Source: an uncultured Lutimaribacter sp.
GTDB lineage: Bacteria > Pseudomonadota > Alphaproteobacteria > Rhodobacterales > Rhodobacteraceae
DNA: 55,768 bases
Direction: 5' to 3'
Assembly (NCBI GenBank): GCA_913061505.1
Contig: CAJXSO010000017.1
Location: forward strand, 1 to 55,768
Notes under the pieces: model-generated
Told to the model about the DNA's origin: nothing
The model's input: only the letters and a program-made list of their open reading frames with translations
Databases searched by the model: none
Shown: one piece after another, positions 35,858 through 44,806 of the stretch
Layout of the letters: each line of letters begins with the position of its first letter
How positions within the stretch are numbered: position 1 is the first letter of the stretch
Made by a program: the position numbers and the translations under genes

Positions 35858-37111
35858 CTAATGCGCGATGCCCGAGCCGGCAGCCTCGTCTATCAGCCGC
35901 CCCGTGGTAAAGCGGTCGATATCAAAGGGGCGGCTGATGGTGTGATGCGTGCCCGTGGCCAAAAGATGCGCCAACAGCCAGCCGCCTGCGGGAATGGCCT
36001 TGAACCCGCCAGTGCCCCAGCCGCAATTGACAAACATGCCCTTTGGCCCCAGCGGCCCAATAACCGGCGAGCTGTCTGGAACCACATCCACAACCCCCGC
36101 CCATTGGCGCAGCAATTTCAGCTGGGCAAAGGCGGGAAACATTTCAAGCAGGCCCGATACAACGGTTTCTTGCGCGGGCAGGTTGCCGCGTTGGCCATGG
36201 GTGGGCACGCGATCTAGCCCGCCGCCAAAAACCAGCTCGCCCTTGTCGGATTGGCTGACATAGGTGCCGGTGCCCAGATACAGCAAAACCGTGTCCAGCA
36301 TAGGCTTGACAGGTTCCGATACAAAGGCCTGCAGCGCATAGGTATGGATGGGCAGCGATGCCCCAACCATGGCCGCCAGCCCCGGTGTGGCGCCCGCCGC
36401 AGCCAGGCCCAGCCGCCCGGTGCGGATCGGGCCCAGGTTGGTTTGCACCCCACAGACCGCGCCGGCCTGTGTTTCAATGCCGGTCACGGTGCAGTTTTCG
36501 ATGATATCAACGCCCAAGGCACTGGCAGCGCGCGCATAGCCCCAGGCCACCGCATCGTGGCGCGCCACGCCCGCACGGCCCTGCCAGACCCCGCCCATCA
36601 GGGCAAAGCGCGCATCGCGGGTTTGATTGAGCAGGGGAATGCGGGCCTTGGCCTCGGCCGCGGTCATGAGATGGCCATCCACGCCATTGAGCTGCATGGC
36701 ATTGGCGATGCGGGCGCAGATCTCCATCTGGGCGGGGGTATGGGCGGCGATCAGCATGCCGCGCTGGGACAGCATGATGTTATAGTTCAGCTCTTTTGAT
36801 AGCCCCTCGTAAAGGCGCAGGGCCAGATCATAAAGCGCCACGCTTTCAGGATAGAAATAGTTCGAGCGCACAGCCGTGGTGTTGCGCCCGGTGTTGCCGC
36901 CGCCGATCCAGCCCTTTTCCAGCACCGCCACCCGTGACAGCCCATGGGTTTTGGCCAGATAATAGGCCGTGGCCAGCCCATGCCCGCCGCCGCCCACGAT
37001 CACCGCATCATAGGCGGGTTTGGGCCTGTGGGTTTTGGCCCAGGCCGGGCGCCAGCCGCGGTGGCCGCGCACCCCCTGAGACAAGAGCGAAAGGGCGGAA
37101 TAGCGGGTCAT
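35858..37111 (-). CDS. soxB: Sarcosine oxidase beta subunit
   Basis: A 417-residue flavoprotein. The FAD-binding motif is DAVIVGGGGHGLATAYYLA (35-53). H185 in GVARHDAVAWGYARAA corresponds to the histidine that carries covalent FMN in known SoxB (from memory). C-terminal blocks NCGWGTGGFKAIPAGG and HPFDIDRF-like PFDIDRF fit the family. I start at ATG 37111, which overlaps the TetR stop (ATGA), rather than 37141. It contains the sarcosine oxidation site. Confidence 0.95.
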   Translation of the reverse strand: MTRYSALSLLSQGVRGHRGWRPAWAKTHRPKPAYDAVIVGGGGHGLATAYYLAKTHGLSRVAVLEKGWIGGGNTGRNTTAVRSNYFYPESVALYDLALRLYEGLSKELNYNIMLSQRGMLIAAHTPAQMEICARIANAMQLNGVDGHLMTAAEAKARIPLLNQTRDARFALMGGVWQGRAGVARHDAVAWGYARAASALGVDIIENCTVTGIETQAGAVCGVQTNLGPIRTGRLGLAAAGATPGLAAMVGASLPIHTYALQAFVSEPVKPMLDTVLLYLGTGTYVSQSDKGELVFGGGLDRVPTHGQRGNLPAQETVVSGLLEMFPAFAQLKLLRQWAGVVDVVPDSSPVIGPLGPKGMFVNCGWGTGGFKAIPAGGWLLAHLLATGTHHTISRPFDIDRFTTGRLIDEAAGSGIAH

Positions 37112-37770
37112 CTTGTGGCCACCTGCCGTGCAAAGGTGCAAAATTCGTCAATTTCTTCGGCGCTGGGATAGACGCCGGTGAAGGCATAAAGATACAGCCG
37201 GGCGCGGGCCAAACGCTCTTCTATGGTTTCGTTCAGATCCAGGGCGTAATAGCCGATTTGCTGGTAATAAAGAACGCGGGCGCGGATATCGGCCTCGTCC
37301 GGGGCATAGCCGTAGCGCTGAAACATCTGCGCCAGCGCATCGGTGCGCGCCGTGTCTGAGCGATCGACAATGCGGCGCACCGTGCCATCGCGGCGCGCCC
37401 ATTCACGCACGGCAAAATCTAATGGGTGGTTAAACCCATCCGGGTCGATGATGCATTTGAACACGGCATTCAAGGCGGCGGTAATGGTGGGGGCGGGGGT
37501 TTGGGCCGCGGCCACCATGATGCCGGTATTGGATTTTTCCCATTCCGCCAGCAACTGGTTCAGCAGGTCTTTGCGGCTTTTGAAATACCAATAAAAAGAC
37601 GAGCGTGATACGTCCAGGCGCTGGCTGATGGTTAGCACTTTGACCTCGGACATGCCATCTGACACCAGCACATCCATCGCCACCCGCAGCCAATCTTCGC
37701 GGGTGGCTTTGATATGGGCGCTGCCGGTTGCATCGGCCTCGGGCTGGGGGGCGGAGGGGGCATTTGTCAT
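37108..37770 (-). CDS. TetR-family transcriptional regulator
   Basis: About 220 residues. The helix-turn-helix is at 45-70 (VLTISQRLDVSRSSFYWYFK-SRKDLL), the TetR signature. The remaining 150 residues are the ligand-binding domain. The ATG at 37770 has AAGG about 9 bases upstream; an ATG at 37803 overlapping mttB is possible. It sits in the middle of the demethylation operon, between the MttB-like gene and soxB, coupled to both. It is the best candidate to bind the CTAGACA-N4-TGTC palindromes at 41794 and 32093 and so to autoregulate. Confidence 0.9.
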   Translation of the reverse strand: MTNAPSAPQPEADATGSAHIKATREDWLRVAMDVLVSDGMSEVKVLTISQRLDVSRSSFYWYFKSRKDLLNQLLAEWEKSNTGIMVAAAQTPAPTITAALNAVFKCIIDPDGFNHPLDFAVREWARRDGTVRRIVDRSDTARTDALAQMFQRYGYAPDEADIRARVLYYQQIGYYALDLNETIEERLARARLYLYAFTGVYPSAEEIDEFCTFARQVATR

Positions 37771-37780
37771 TTTTTGCGCC

Positions 37781-39340
37781 TTAGCTTTCGGGTGGGGCAC
37801 CACCGGCGGCGCTGCGTTTTTCGATGAAGGCCTGCAGCGCCTGCATGCGGTCGGGGGCGGTCATTGGGGTGCTGGGTTGGGCCAAAATGGCCTGCCAGAC
37901 ATCTGTGGCGCGGGTGGTGGTGTCGCGGGCGCCGCGCTCGGTCCAGGTGCCGAAATTGGCGTAATCATGCACGATGGGCTGGTAAAATTCGCGGTCATAG
38001 CGCTGCATGGTTTGGGGCGCGGAAAAGAAATGCCCCGTGGGCAGCACATGCGCCAGGGCATTGGCAAAGCCGATCTCGTCGTCGCCCGCTTTTTTGCCGG
38101 CGCAAAGCTCGGCCACCATGTTCAGTACCTCGACATCGGTGACGATCTTTTCATAGCTCACCGATAGCCCCCCCTCGAGCCAGCCGGCGGAATGGATAAT
38201 CACCGTGGCCCCGGCCAGCAGGCAGCCCCACAGGCCCAGCTGGTTTTCGTTGGCGGCTTGCACATCGTTGCTATTGGCGGCACTGCCCGCCGCGCTGCGC
38301 CAGGGCAGGCCCAACAGCCGCGCCATTTGCCCCGCCGCAAGCGAGGCCTGAAAATGCGCAGGCGTGCCAAAGGCGGGGGCGCCTGATTTCATATCAACAT
38401 TCGAGGTGAATGTGCCATAGCACACCGGCGCGCCGGGGCGGGCCAATTGGGTGAGGGTGATGGCCGCCAAACATTCGGCGTGGCTAAGGGTGATTGCGCC
38501 CGCCACGGTGATGGGGGCCATTGCGCCCATCAGCGTAAAGGGGGTGACGATCGACAGCTGGCCTGCGCGGGCAAAATCGATCAGCCCTTGCGCCATGGGA
38601 ATATCCAGGCAGCGGGGGGAATTGGTGTTGATGATCGTGTAGCTATGCGCGCCTGCGGCAAATGCCTCGTCTGACAGGCCGCGTGCGATTTTCAGCATTT
38701 CGAAATTGTCTTGGGTCTGGGGCGTGCCGCGCGCAAAGAGAAAGGGGAATTTATCGCTATGCTCCATCTGCGTGGCGGTGGTGAAATAGTGGCGCAAGTG
38801 GGTGGGCACATCTTGCGGCTCGACCGAGGGCGACATCATGTGAAACACATCGAAATGCTGGCCCAGCCGGGTGTATTCGATGAAATCCCGGGCCGAGCCG
38901 GGGCGGCGGCCGCGCACCAGATCAGTGGCATTGGGCGCGCCTGCGCCCGGTTGAAAGGCCAGCCCGCCCAATTCCAGCACCACATCGCGTGCGGGGTTGC
39001 CCGCATGGCAATGGATTTTGCGCGGCGCGCAGGCCAAGGCTGCGGTGACAATCTCGCGCCCGATATAGACCATATCATCCACCACGCGCGCGCCTGCGGC
39101 GGCGTAAATCTTGCGCGCTTCAGGAAGCAGCACGCGCATCCCCAGCTCTTCCAGGGTGCGCAAGGCGGTTTCGTGCATATTGGCCGCCTCGTCATCGGAA
39201 AAGACCGACATCAGCGGAAAGGGGTTGCGCAACTGGCGATAGGCGGCGCTGCGCGGGGGCTGTTCGGTGGTGGGGCCATGGCCCGCGCCACGCCGGCGCC
39301 CCTGGCGCCGGGCGGGGGTGGGTTCGGTGGTGGTGCTCAT
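37781..39340 (-). CDS. MttB-family methyltransferase, non-pyrrolysine type
   Basis: A 519-residue trimethylamine-methyltransferase-family protein (MttB/MtgB). The family blocks HETALRTLEELGMRVLLPEAR, GRRPGSARDFIEYTRLGQ, LMGAMAPITVAGAITLSHAE and TGHFFSAPQTMQRYDREFYQP are clear. No in-frame amber codon is present, so it is the non-pyrrolysine class. Characterised members of that class demethylate glycine betaine, proline betaine, carnitine or butyrobetaine, with a corrinoid partner. No corrinoid protein is encoded in the window. The start overlaps the upstream DMGDH-like stop (ATGA). The first 35 residues are basic and low-complexity. Confidence 0.92.
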   Translation of the reverse strand: MSTTTEPTPARRQGRRRGAGHGPTTEQPPRSAAYRQLRNPFPLMSVFSDDEAANMHETALRTLEELGMRVLLPEARKIYAAAGARVVDDMVYIGREIVTAALACAPRKIHCHAGNPARDVVLELGGLAFQPGAGAPNATDLVRGRRPGSARDFIEYTRLGQHFDVFHMMSPSVEPQDVPTHLRHYFTTATQMEHSDKFPFLFARGTPQTQDNFEMLKIARGLSDEAFAAGAHSYTIINTNSPRCLDIPMAQGLIDFARAGQLSIVTPFTLMGAMAPITVAGAITLSHAECLAAITLTQLARPGAPVCYGTFTSNVDMKSGAPAFGTPAHFQASLAAGQMARLLGLPWRSAAGSAANSNDVQAANENQLGLWGCLLAGATVIIHSAGWLEGGLSVSYEKIVTDVEVLNMVAELCAGKKAGDDEIGFANALAHVLPTGHFFSAPQTMQRYDREFYQPIVHDYANFGTWTERGARDTTTRATDVWQAILAQPSTPMTAPDRMQALQAFIEKRSAAGGAPPES

Positions 39341-41739
39341 GCGCGCATGGCCTTTCCTGTGGGGTCATAGGGCGAGGGCGCAATCACCCGCGCGCCGCGC
39401 TCGACCCCGACGATATGCACGCGAAGCTCGGTGCCGATATCGGCAACATCGCGGTTCAGCATGGCCATGGCCAGCGATTTGCCCACGCTGTGCCCATAGC
39501 CGCCCGAGGTGACAAAGCCCACCCGCTGGCCATTGTGCCAAATAGGCTCAAAGCCGCTGGCATCGGCATCAACCGCGTCTATTTCCAGCGTTACAATCTG
39601 CTGGGCAGGGGGTGTGCTGCGTTCGGCCAATGCGGCGGTTTTGCCGATAAACTCTTTGCCCCAGTCAATCCAGCGGTCCATCCCGGTTTGTGCCGGTGTG
39701 TAGCCTTGGGTGAATTCCGCCGACCAAATGCCAAAGCTTTTCTCTAACCGCAGGCTGAGCAGGGCATTAAAGCCATATTCGCGCAGCCCCAGATCGGCGC
39801 CCGCCTGCAACAGCGCCCGGCGCAGGCCGATATGATCCATGGCGTGGCAATGGATTTCATAGCCCAGCTCGCCCGCCACCGACAGCCGCCCCACGCGGCA
39901 CCGATAAAGCCCGATGTCAAAGCTGCCGCAGCCCATGAAGGGCAGCGCGCCCACATTGCCATCGCTCAGCCGTTCGATCACTTGGCGCGCCTTTGGCCCG
40001 GCCAGCGAAAAGCCCACTGTGGCGTCGGAGATATCGCGCAGATCTACATCGGGGTCCATATGATCGGCAAACCAGCGCATATGCCATTCGCGCAGATAGT
40101 AGCTGCCCATGATCCACCAGCTGCCATCGCCCCAGTTAAAGACGGTCAGATCGCCCTTTAACTTGCCGGTTTCCGACAGCATCGGTGCCAGCTTTGCGCG
40201 CCCCGGTGCGGGCAGTTTCGAGGCCATCACGCGATCAAGCCAGGCCTCGGCGCCGGGGCCTTTGACCTCGAAACGCGAAAAGCCGGTGATATCCAGCAGC
40301 CCCACATCGTTGCGCACCGCTGCGCATTCGGCCGCCACGATATCGAAGGCATTCGACCGTTTCAGCGTGGGTTTTTCCACGAAATCGGGGCTGGGCGCGA
40401 AATAGAGCGGCACCTCTAGCCCATAGCTGGCCCCCCAGCGGCAGCCGGCGGCTGTCATTTCAGAATGTGCAGGCGCCATGCGCAGGGCACGGCCTGCGGG
40501 CAGCTGCTCGTTGGGGTAGGTCATCACGAAACGGCGGGTGTAGAACTGGCCGGTGGTTTCCTTGATGAAACGTTTGTTGCCCGCATAATCGCCATAGCGG
40601 GCCACATCCATGCCAAAAACATCGGCCTCGGGTTCGCCATGGATGATCCATTCCGCCAGGCTTTTGCCCACGCCACCGCCCTGCAAAAAGCCCGCCATCA
40701 CCGCGCAGGCGCACCAATAGCCGGGCTTGCCACGCACGGGGCCCACCAGCGGGTTGCCATCGGGGGAAAACGTAAAGGCGCCATTGACCCATGTTTTCAC
40801 GCCCACATGCTGCAGCGCGGGGTAGCGCTGAAAGCCCAGGGTCAATTCGCGCTCGATGCGGTCGGTATCTTCTTGCTGCAGCTCAAAGCCGTATTCCCAA
40901 GGGGCACCATCCATCATCCAATGGTCGTGGTCGATTTCGTAAATGCCCAGCAAAATGCCTTTTTGGTCTTGGCGCATATAGGTGAAGCCCTCGAGATCGA
41001 CGACCAGCGGCAATTCGTGGTCAAGGGCGGCCACCTCGGGGATTGTGTCTGAGATCAGGTAGTGGTGGTTCAGCGGCGATACGGGCAGCTCGATCCCGGC
41101 CATGCGCCCCACTTGTTTGGCCCAAAGACCGGCGGCATTGACGACATGTTCGCAAGTCACGGTGCCCTGTTCGGTGACAACCTGCCAGCCATCTTTGGTT
41201 TGGTTCAATTCCAGCACGCGGTTATTTTCGATCACCTCGGCGCCACGTTTTTTGGCGGCACCCGCATAGGCATGCACGGTGCCCGTGGTATCGATATAGC
41301 CCTCGCGATCGGCCCACATGCCGCCCAGAATATCGTGGGGTGACATGATGGGGCAAAGGGCGGCTGCCTCTTCGGGGGTGACAAGGCGCACATCTTCGAT
41401 GCCGATGGATTGGAAGGTGCGATAGGCCGATTGCAGCCATTCCCAGCGATCAGGCGTGCCAGCCAGGCTAAGGCCGCCGGTCATGTGCATGCCCACCGAT
41501 TGGCCCGATTCCTTTTCGATTTCTGACAACAGATCGATTGTATAGGCCTGCAGGCTGGCGATGTTTGGATCGGCGTTGAGCGCATGAAAACCGCCCGCGG
41601 CATGCCAGCTAGACCCGGCGGTAAGCACCTTGCGTTCGATCAGGCACACATCGCTCCAGCCGAATTTGGCCAGATGGTACAAAACCGAGGCCCCAACAAC
41701 CCCGCCGCCGATGACTACAACACGATAATGGCTTTTCAT
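39337..41739 (-). CDS. Dimethylglycine/sarcosine dehydrogenase-family FAD protein
   Basis: An 800-residue two-domain enzyme. The N-terminal FAD domain starts VVVIGGGVVGASVLYHLA, and H46 in GSSWHAAGGF is the residue that holds FAD covalently in DMGDH and sarcosine dehydrogenase. The C-terminal half (about 430-795) is a GcvT-like folate domain (DIVAAECAAVRNDVGLLDITGF). It would demethylate an N-methylated glycine or similar amine and load the carbon on tetrahydrofolate. GGGAGG lies 5 bases before the ATG. It is first in the operon, 54 bases after the perfect operator palindrome. Exact substrate unknown. Confidence 0.93.
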   Translation of the reverse strand: MKSHYRVVVIGGGVVGASVLYHLAKFGWSDVCLIERKVLTAGSSWHAAGGFHALNADPNIASLQAYTIDLLSEIEKESGQSVGMHMTGGLSLAGTPDRWEWLQSAYRTFQSIGIEDVRLVTPEEAAALCPIMSPHDILGGMWADREGYIDTTGTVHAYAGAAKKRGAEVIENNRVLELNQTKDGWQVVTEQGTVTCEHVVNAAGLWAKQVGRMAGIELPVSPLNHHYLISDTIPEVAALDHELPLVVDLEGFTYMRQDQKGILLGIYEIDHDHWMMDGAPWEYGFELQQEDTDRIERELTLGFQRYPALQHVGVKTWVNGAFTFSPDGNPLVGPVRGKPGYWCACAVMAGFLQGGGVGKSLAEWIIHGEPEADVFGMDVARYGDYAGNKRFIKETTGQFYTRRFVMTYPNEQLPAGRALRMAPAHSEMTAAGCRWGASYGLEVPLYFAPSPDFVEKPTLKRSNAFDIVAAECAAVRNDVGLLDITGFSRFEVKGPGAEAWLDRVMASKLPAPGRAKLAPMLSETGKLKGDLTVFNWGDGSWWIMGSYYLREWHMRWFADHMDPDVDLRDISDATVGFSLAGPKARQVIERLSDGNVGALPFMGCGSFDIGLYRCRVGRLSVAGELGYEIHCHAMDHIGLRRALLQAGADLGLREYGFNALLSLRLEKSFGIWSAEFTQGYTPAQTGMDRWIDWGKEFIGKTAALAERSTPPAQQIVTLEIDAVDADASGFEPIWHNGQRVGFVTSGGYGHSVGKSLAMAMLNRDVADIGTELRVHIVGVERGARVIAPSPYDPTGKAMRA

Positions 41740-41793
41740 GCCTGCCTCCCAAAGCTGAATTGTGATCAGCCTAGCGCAGGGGTGGGCACCAGT

Positions 41794-41811
41794 CTAGACA
41801 TAAGTGTCTAG
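41794..41811. promoter_or_regulatory. Operator-like perfect palindrome before the demethylation operon
   Basis: CTAGACA-TAAG-TGTCTAG is a perfect 7-bp inverted repeat with a 4-base spacer, and flanking ACCA/TGGT extends the symmetry. It ends 54 bases from the DMGDH-like ATG, in the only intergenic region ahead of the seven-gene operon. A matching site lies before the orphan binding-protein gene at 32057. Size and symmetry fit a TetR-type operator. Confidence 0.7.
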
Positions 41812-41820
41812 TGGTGGGCG

Positions 41821-42330
41821 TCATTTGGTGGCGCCCGGGTTTTCCTTTTGGCGTTTCACAACCAAACGGCCCACATAGACGGAATAGGCCAGAAACATCA
41901 GCCGAATGGCCAGCCCGGCATTGGCCACATTGGCCACATAGCCGTATTCCAAATGCTCGATCACGGAATGCGAGCTGTGATCGGCTGTTAGGCGTGCCAT
42001 CAGCCCGCGGATTTGGCTAATGCCAACAGCCAAAAACCCAGCGCCAAGATAGAGAAGGTAAAAGCGGTTCAACGCCAGCGTCAGCGCCGCGCCAGCGACG
42101 ATATAGGTGATCGAGGCGATATGCAGCTGCAGATAGCCCTGCGCCATGTCTTGGGGGGTGTCATGCACAAACGACAACATGCGCAGCAATTCGGCTTTGA
42201 AATGCCAGATATAGGCAAAGGCAGTGCAGGCAAGCAGGGATAACAGCAGAAAATGCGGCAAGACTGCCTGGCGCGTGCCACGCGGATAGGCGGTGAAATC
42301 GGCGCGAAGATATGCCAATAGCTTGATCAT
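41821..42330 (-). CDS. Small four-helix membrane protein, unknown function
   Basis: A 169-residue protein with about four hydrophobic helices (24-44, 70-86, 89-106, 135-156) and a basic C-terminus (VKRQKENPG). I recognise no family. The frame is open to 42441, but the extra N-terminus is basic and unlikely; ATG 42330 begins MIKLLAYLRADF. The gene is upstream of the DMGDH operon in the same direction and could read into it, though the operator lies between. It is divergent from the importer at 42519. Confidence 0.6.
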   Translation of the reverse strand: MIKLLAYLRADFTAYPRGTRQAVLPHFLLLSLLACTAFAYIWHFKAELLRMLSFVHDTPQDMAQGYLQLHIASITYIVAGAALTLALNRFYLLYLGAGFLAVGISQIRGLMARLTADHSSHSVIEHLEYGYVANVANAGLAIRLMFLAYSVYVGRLVVKRQKENPGATK

Positions 42331-42518
42331 TTTGGTCTTGTTTCTGCCTGTGCTTATCGCCCGCGGGATAGGTTTCTTTACCCTTATACCAGTTTTAGGC
42401 GGCTGTGGCCCGCGGTTACAAATCTTTTTCAAAACCGTCACCTAGATGACAGGTTTAATGCGATAGCCACCGCGCAGCGCCCGGCATTGGGCCGAACATG
42501 CACGAAGAGGTTGCTTTC

Positions 42519-43640
42519 ATGAACACCACCCGCCGTTCCGCATTGAAACTGGGCGCTGCAGCCCTGGCCGCCCCGATGATCTTGCGCGCAACCGACGCGC
42601 TGGCCTCGTCGGGCAGCGTAAAGGTTTTGGCCTGGCAGGATTACATCCAGCCCAATATCGCCGAGAAATTCGAGGCCGACACCGGCATTCAGCTAGAGCT
42701 GACGACATTTGGCTCGAATGACGAGGCAGAATCGACCATTCGCGCCAATGGCGGCAAAGGCTTTGATATCGTATTCCCCTCGATCACCAATTCGGCCGGC
42801 TATCTGGATGACAACGGCGACAGCTATTTTGCCGAAGTGCCCGCCGATGTGAATGTCGCCAATGTGATCCCCTCGTTCCTACGCGACAGCGCCAGCCTGG
42901 GTGGCGTGCATGCGGGCCAGCAGATCTTGCTGCCCTTCGACTGGGGCACCGAAGGCCTGACGCTGAACCGCGGCAAGCTGAACATCGCGGATGCTGATCT
43001 GTCTTATGGCGATCTGTGGCGCCCCGAGGCCAAAGGCGCGGCTGCCTTCCGCCAGAAATCGGTGATCATGGGCACAGGCCTGTATCTGGATGCCATCGGC
43101 GAAGTGCCCTCGAACCGCATGCTGGATGTCTACAAATCCGAAGACGATGCCCGCCGCGTGTGGGGTGCCGTGGCGCGCTGGATTATCGAGCGCAAGGAAA
43201 ACTTTGGCGCCTTCTGGAACAATGCCACCGAAGCCACCGCCGCCTTTAAAGAAGCGGGCTGCGTGATTGGCCAGACATGGGATACTACCGGCCTGCTGTT
43301 GAACCGCGAAAACGCCGATTTCGTCTACCGCGCGCCGAAAGAAGGCATCATCACCTGGCTTGACAGCTTTGGCATGCTGAAACAGGCCGAAAACAAAGAA
43401 CAGGCCGTGGCCTTTATGAACTTTATGCTGCAGCCCGAAGTGGGCGGCATGTTTGCCAATAACACTGGCTACAACTCGGCCGTCATGGGCGCTGCAGAAT
43501 TTGCCAACGCTGATTTCAAGCGCCAGTTCAACGAAGTTTATACCGCCGATGTGCTGGGCAATATGTGGTGGTGGCAGGCCGATACGCCGTTCTTTGCCCC
43601 CATCCGCAACGAGTTTGTGGAAATCATCACAAACGCCTGA
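42519..43640 (+). CDS. Spermidine/putrescine-type ABC substrate-binding protein
   Basis: A 373-residue binding protein with a twin-arginine-like leader (TTRRSALKLGAAALAAP) ending near residue 30 (DALASS). The mature protein begins GSVKVLAWQDYIQPNIAEKF, a PotD-like opening. GAGG lies 8 bases before ATG 42519; an earlier ATG at 42498 lacks a signal. The C-terminus includes MWWWQADTPFF, rich in tryptophan. It is the first gene of the third Pot-type importer, in D-A-B-C order. Ligand unknown. Confidence 0.9.
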   Translation: MNTTRRSALKLGAAALAAPMILRATDALASSGSVKVLAWQDYIQPNIAEKFEADTGIQLELTTFGSNDEAESTIRANGGKGFDIVFPSITNSAGYLDDNGDSYFAEVPADVNVANVIPSFLRDSASLGGVHAGQQILLPFDWGTEGLTLNRGKLNIADADLSYGDLWRPEAKGAAAFRQKSVIMGTGLYLDAIGEVPSNRMLDVYKSEDDARRVWGAVARWIIERKENFGAFWNNATEATAAFKEAGCVIGQTWDTTGLLLNRENADFVYRAPKEGIITWLDSFGMLKQAENKEQAVAFMNFMLQPEVGGMFANNTGYNSAVMGAAEFANADFKRQFNEVYTADVLGNMWWWQADTPFFAPIRNEFVEIITNA

Positions 43641-43661
43641 TCTGGGCAAATTTAGCAATTT

Positions 43662-43694
43662 CCGGGGGGGGCTGTTGCCTCTCCCGGTTTGTTT
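43662..43694 (+). terminator. Attenuator-type hairpin after the binding-protein gene
   Basis: CCGGGGGGGG at 43662-43671 pairs with CCTCTCCCGG at 43678-43687 (two G-U pairs) around a 6-base loop, followed by TTTGTTT. It lies between the binding-protein gene and the ATPase gene. Partial termination here would give more binding protein than transporter subunits. Confidence 0.6.
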
Positions 43695-43705
43695 CAGGGG
43701 GCCGA

Positions 43706-44806
43706 ATGCGCGGGCAAGATATTGTGTTGGATCAGGTCGAGATTACCTATCCAAATGGGTTTCGGGCGGTCGAGCCCACCAGCCTAAAGGTGGCAGCGGG
43801 CGAGTTTTTTTCCATTTTGGGCCCATCGGGCTGTGGCAAAACCACGATTTTGCGGGCGGTGTCGGGCTTTGTGCAGCCTTCGGCCGGGCGGGTGTTGATC
43901 GGTGGCGCGGATATGGCGGGGATAGGCCCCAATGCCCGGCCCACCGCGCTGATTTTCCAAAACCTGGCGTTGTTTCCCTTGATGCCTGTCTGGGAAAACG
44001 TGGCCTTTGGCCTCGAGGCGCGGGGCATGCCGAAAGCTGCGCGGCGCGCGCGTGCCGAAGAGTTGCTGGCGCTGGTGGCGCTGGGCGATCAGGCGGGCAA
44101 GATGCCGGGCGAGTTATCGGGCGGCCAACGCCAGCGCGTGGCCATCGCGCGCGCCTTGGCGGTAGAGCCTGCCGTGCTGCTGCTGGACGAGCCGCTATCG
44201 GCGCTGGATCTGAAACTGCGCCAGCATATGCGCGCGGAATTGCGCGCGATACAAAAGAAAACGGGTGTTACATTTATCTACATCACCCACGATCAGGGCG
44301 AGGCGCTGACCATGTCTGACCGGATCGCCGTGATGAACGCGGGCCGGGTCGAGCAGGTGGGCACGGGCGACGAGGTGTATTCGGCCCCGCAAACCGCCTT
44401 TGTGGCCTCGTTCGTGGGCGAGGCAAACCGCCTCGAGGGCTGCATCACCGCCACAGCGGCCGGCATGGCCCAGATCGACACGCCATTGGGCCACTTTCGC
44501 GCGCGCAACCCGGCAGGGCTGGGGCAGGGGCAGCAGGCCGTTTTATTTGTGCGCCCCGAAGCCATGCAGCTGGGGGCGGGCGAAAACCGCCTGCAAGCGC
44601 GGCTTGAACGGCGCGATCTGGAAGGGGCGTTTGTAAACCTCTTTTTTGTGGCACAAGGCCACAGCATTGCCATGCATGTCACCAATAGCGGCGCGGCACA
44701 TCTGTCGGGGGACGAGATGCAGGCGCTGGGCTTTGACGCCGATCAGGCGGTGATTTTGCCGCCGGGCCCATTGGCGCGCACGGGCCAAGAATTGGCCGCG
44801 CAATGA
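43706..44806 (+). CDS. Pot-type ABC transporter ATP-binding protein (PotA-like)
   Basis: A 366-residue ATPase. Walker A is GPSGCGKTT at 39-47, the signature is [15 protein letters not shown] and Walker B is VLLLDEPLSALD. A TOBE-type C-terminal domain follows. AGGGG lies about 6 bases before ATG 43706; the frame open to 43565 overlaps the binding-protein gene. The stop overlaps the permease ATG (ATGA). Confidence 0.93.
   Translation: MRGQDIVLDQVEITYPNGFRAVEPTSLKVAAGEFFSILGPSGCGKTTILRAVSGFVQPSAGRVLIGGADMAGIGPNARPTALIFQNLALFPLMPVWENVAFGLEARGMPKAARRARAEELLALVALGDQAGKMPGELSGGQRQRVAIARALAVEPAVLLLDEPLSALDLKLRQHMRAELRAIQKKTGVTFIYITHDQGEALTMSDRIAVMNAGRVEQVGTGDEVYSAPQTAFVASFVGEANRLEGCITATAAGMAQIDTPLGHFRARNPAGLGQGQQAVLFVRPEAMQLGAGENRLQARLERRDLEGAFVNLFFVAQGHSIAMHVTNSGAAHLSGDEMQALGFDADQAVILPPGPLARTGQELAAQ

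Noticed and set aside
37781-39340. MttB as a pyrrolysine-containing trimethylamine methyltransferase
   Set aside because: The frame is continuous at full length with no internal amber codon, and no pyl genes are visible, so it is the non-pyrrolysine class.
42451-42470. CCTAGATGACAGG before the third importer as another copy of the TetR-type operator
   Set aside because: It shares only CTAGA and GACA fragments, and the half-site arrangement and spacer do not match CTAGACA-N4-TGTC.
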